From Bacillota bacterium (lineage in GTDB: Bacteria > Bacillota > Clostridia > Christensenellales > Christensenellaceae), in NCBI GenBank assembly GCA_023393165.1, contig JAEWMJ010000009.1:1-50150 (forward strand): a DNA stretch of 50,150 nucleotides, written 5' to 3'. The first letter of the stretch is position 1. Every line of letters starts with the position of its first letter. Under the pieces are notes generated by a model. It had not been told where the DNA came from. It worked only from the letters and a program-made list of their open reading frames with translations, and made no database searches. Positions 49,266 to 50,150 of the stretch are shown here, in pieces. A program made the translations under genes and the position numbers.

Positions 49266-50150
49266 TTATACAGACAACGGGTTGAAAGATCTTCGATGCA
49301 TATGAAATTCAAGTGAACGATAAAACGCAGCGAAGCAAACCCCAAAAACAAGCTTGACCTCCCCAATTATTGCCGCTATTCTTTTCAAGTTTACCGCTAT
49401 CGCCGTAAGTTTTGCCTGAACGGATACGGCTTTCAACCCGTACCCCCGGGCACGAGACAAACCATGAAAGCGCTTCATTTCACCGTTTTTCCATTCATGA
49501 GCTGCGCGTTTCTTGTATTTTTCCAGAAATACTTCAGATTTTTGAAACTGACTGATTTCATAAAATTCAGCTGAGTTCAATGAAACGCCAAGCTTTTTGG
49601 CCTTGCCTTTCACACTTCCCATACACTTTGCTCTATGAGCGCATTCGGAGCACTGTTTTTTGTCGAATGTGTACTGGTAATATGAATAATCTTTCCCGCG
49701 CTTTGGAGTCGTTTTCCGTTCTTTCTTGACTGTATGATTTCCCATGAAACAAAACCATTCATCGGAATCCTTATTGTAGCCGTACATTTCCTCGTTGATT
49801 TTGTATGCGCTGGCACTCACCGGTATGTATGCTTCGGCCTCGTTTTCCTTTATCGTGTCCAGTATGTCTTTCCTGAAATATGCCTTGTCCCCATATACTT
49901 CTGCCACATTGATTCCGCTTTCCTTCGTCCTTTCAAGAAGAGGAACGAATTCTGAACCGTCTACATATTCGCCGCTGTGAACATCTACTGCAGTGATGAT
50001 CCGTTCATCCGTTGTCATTATGTACTCGTCTTTGTACCCGAAGAACTGGCTCGTTTTTGATTTACTTCCGACGCGGGCATCCTTATCAACAAATGACCTT
50101 AAACCTTTTTGCAGAATAAAACGCTCATCGGACATTATTTCCTTAGCCTC
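49266..50150 (-). CDS. IS1182-family transposase, C-terminal part (runs off window)
   Basis: The frame is open to the right edge, so only about 294 C-terminal residues are seen. It resembles the DDE transposases of the IS1182 group: KDARVGSKSKTSQFFGYKDE, DERIITAVDVHSGEYVDG, VYGDKAYFRKD, a Cys pair region (KQCSECAHRAKCMGS) and the Glu-containing AHEWKNGEMKRFHGLSRARG. It inserts the element by cut-and-paste. No stops are seen in the visible part, so it may be intact. Confidence 0.88.
   Translation of the reverse strand, partial: EAKEIMSDERFILQKGLRSFVDKDARVGSKSKTSQFFGYKDEYIMTTDERIITAVDVHSGEYVDGSEFVPLLERTKESGINVAEVYGDKAYFRKDILDTIKENEAEAYIPVSASAYKINEEMYGYNKDSDEWFCFMGNHTVKKERKTTPKRGKDYSYYQYTFDKKQCSECAHRAKCMGSVKGKAKKLGVSLNSAEFYEISQFQKSEVFLEKYKKRAAHEWKNGEMKRFHGLSRARGYGLKAVSVQAKLTAIAVNLKRIAAIIGEVKLVFGVCFAAFYRSLEFHMHRRSFNPLSV

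Larger units (their letters stand above)
49137..50150. mobile_element. partial IS1182-type insertion sequence
   Basis: This holds the transposase gene and its terminator. The outer inverted repeat was not identified on this side, so the left limit is approximate. The rest lies outside the window. Confidence 0.6.

Noticed and set aside
1..50150. CRISPR arrays, tRNA or rRNA genes
   Set aside because: No regularly spaced repeats, cloverleaf signatures or rRNA motifs were seen on either strand.

Overview
The window looks like a chromosomal segment of an anaerobic Clostridia-type Bacillota. The evidence is strong AGGAGG-type ribosome binding sites, frequent TTG/GTG starts, riboswitch classes typical of Firmicutes (yybP-ykoY, ZTP, THF), a rubredoxin, an HD-GYP protein and a Listeria-type flavin-based electron-transfer operon. 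Genus cannot be named from sequence alone. No rRNA, tRNA or CRISPR array was seen.

Left part (1-11.9 kb): a decayed small gene; a minus-strand operon of a MocR-type regulator, a class I aminotransferase and a GNAT acetyltransferase; a divergent pair of radical SAM genes; a TerC-family exporter gene behind a manganese riboswitch; then small genes (DUF3298, YqeY, DUF2935, an orphan, an isochorismatase-like hydrolase). Two similar copies of an unidentified structured intergenic element, each ending in an intrinsic terminator, lie at 8.45 and 11.76 kb.

Middle part (11.9-33.3 kb): a six-gene operon ndh2-dmkB-dmkA-eetA-eetB-pplA. It encodes an NADH dehydrogenase, demethylmenaquinone-type quinone synthesis, two membrane proteins and a flavin-binding lipoprotein, the parts list of flavin-based extracellular electron transfer. 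The flavin transferase gene (ApbE/FmnB) is not in view. Then come guanine deaminase, a peptidoglycan-binding protein, an atypical rubredoxin, DUF5661, HD-GYP, glutamate synthase gltB-gltD, an amino-sugar operon (kinase, SIS isomerase/deaminase, PIG-L deacetylase) and an acetolactate decarboxylase that carries a lipoprotein signal.

Right part (33.5-50.15 kb): a Cys/Gly-rich microprotein, a DUF4405 haem-type membrane protein, a GT39 glycosyltransferase and a VanY carboxypeptidase. Next is a plus-strand catabolic locus. It starts with a LacI regulator fused to a complete ABC-type sugar-binding-protein domain, followed by two URO-D-superfamily proteins flanking a GH94-like phosphorylase, an SCP2-like protein and a GPH-family sugar symporter. 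Matching LacI-type operators lie before the regulator and before the operon. Convergent to it is a FolT-like ECF transporter gene whose leader carries a ZTP riboswitch followed by a THF riboswitch, each with its own terminator-like hairpin. The window ends inside an IS1182-type transposase gene.

The most notable items are the tandem ZTP-THF leader, the LacI/solute-binding fusion with its URO-D/GH94/SCP2 operon, and the duplicated structured element.
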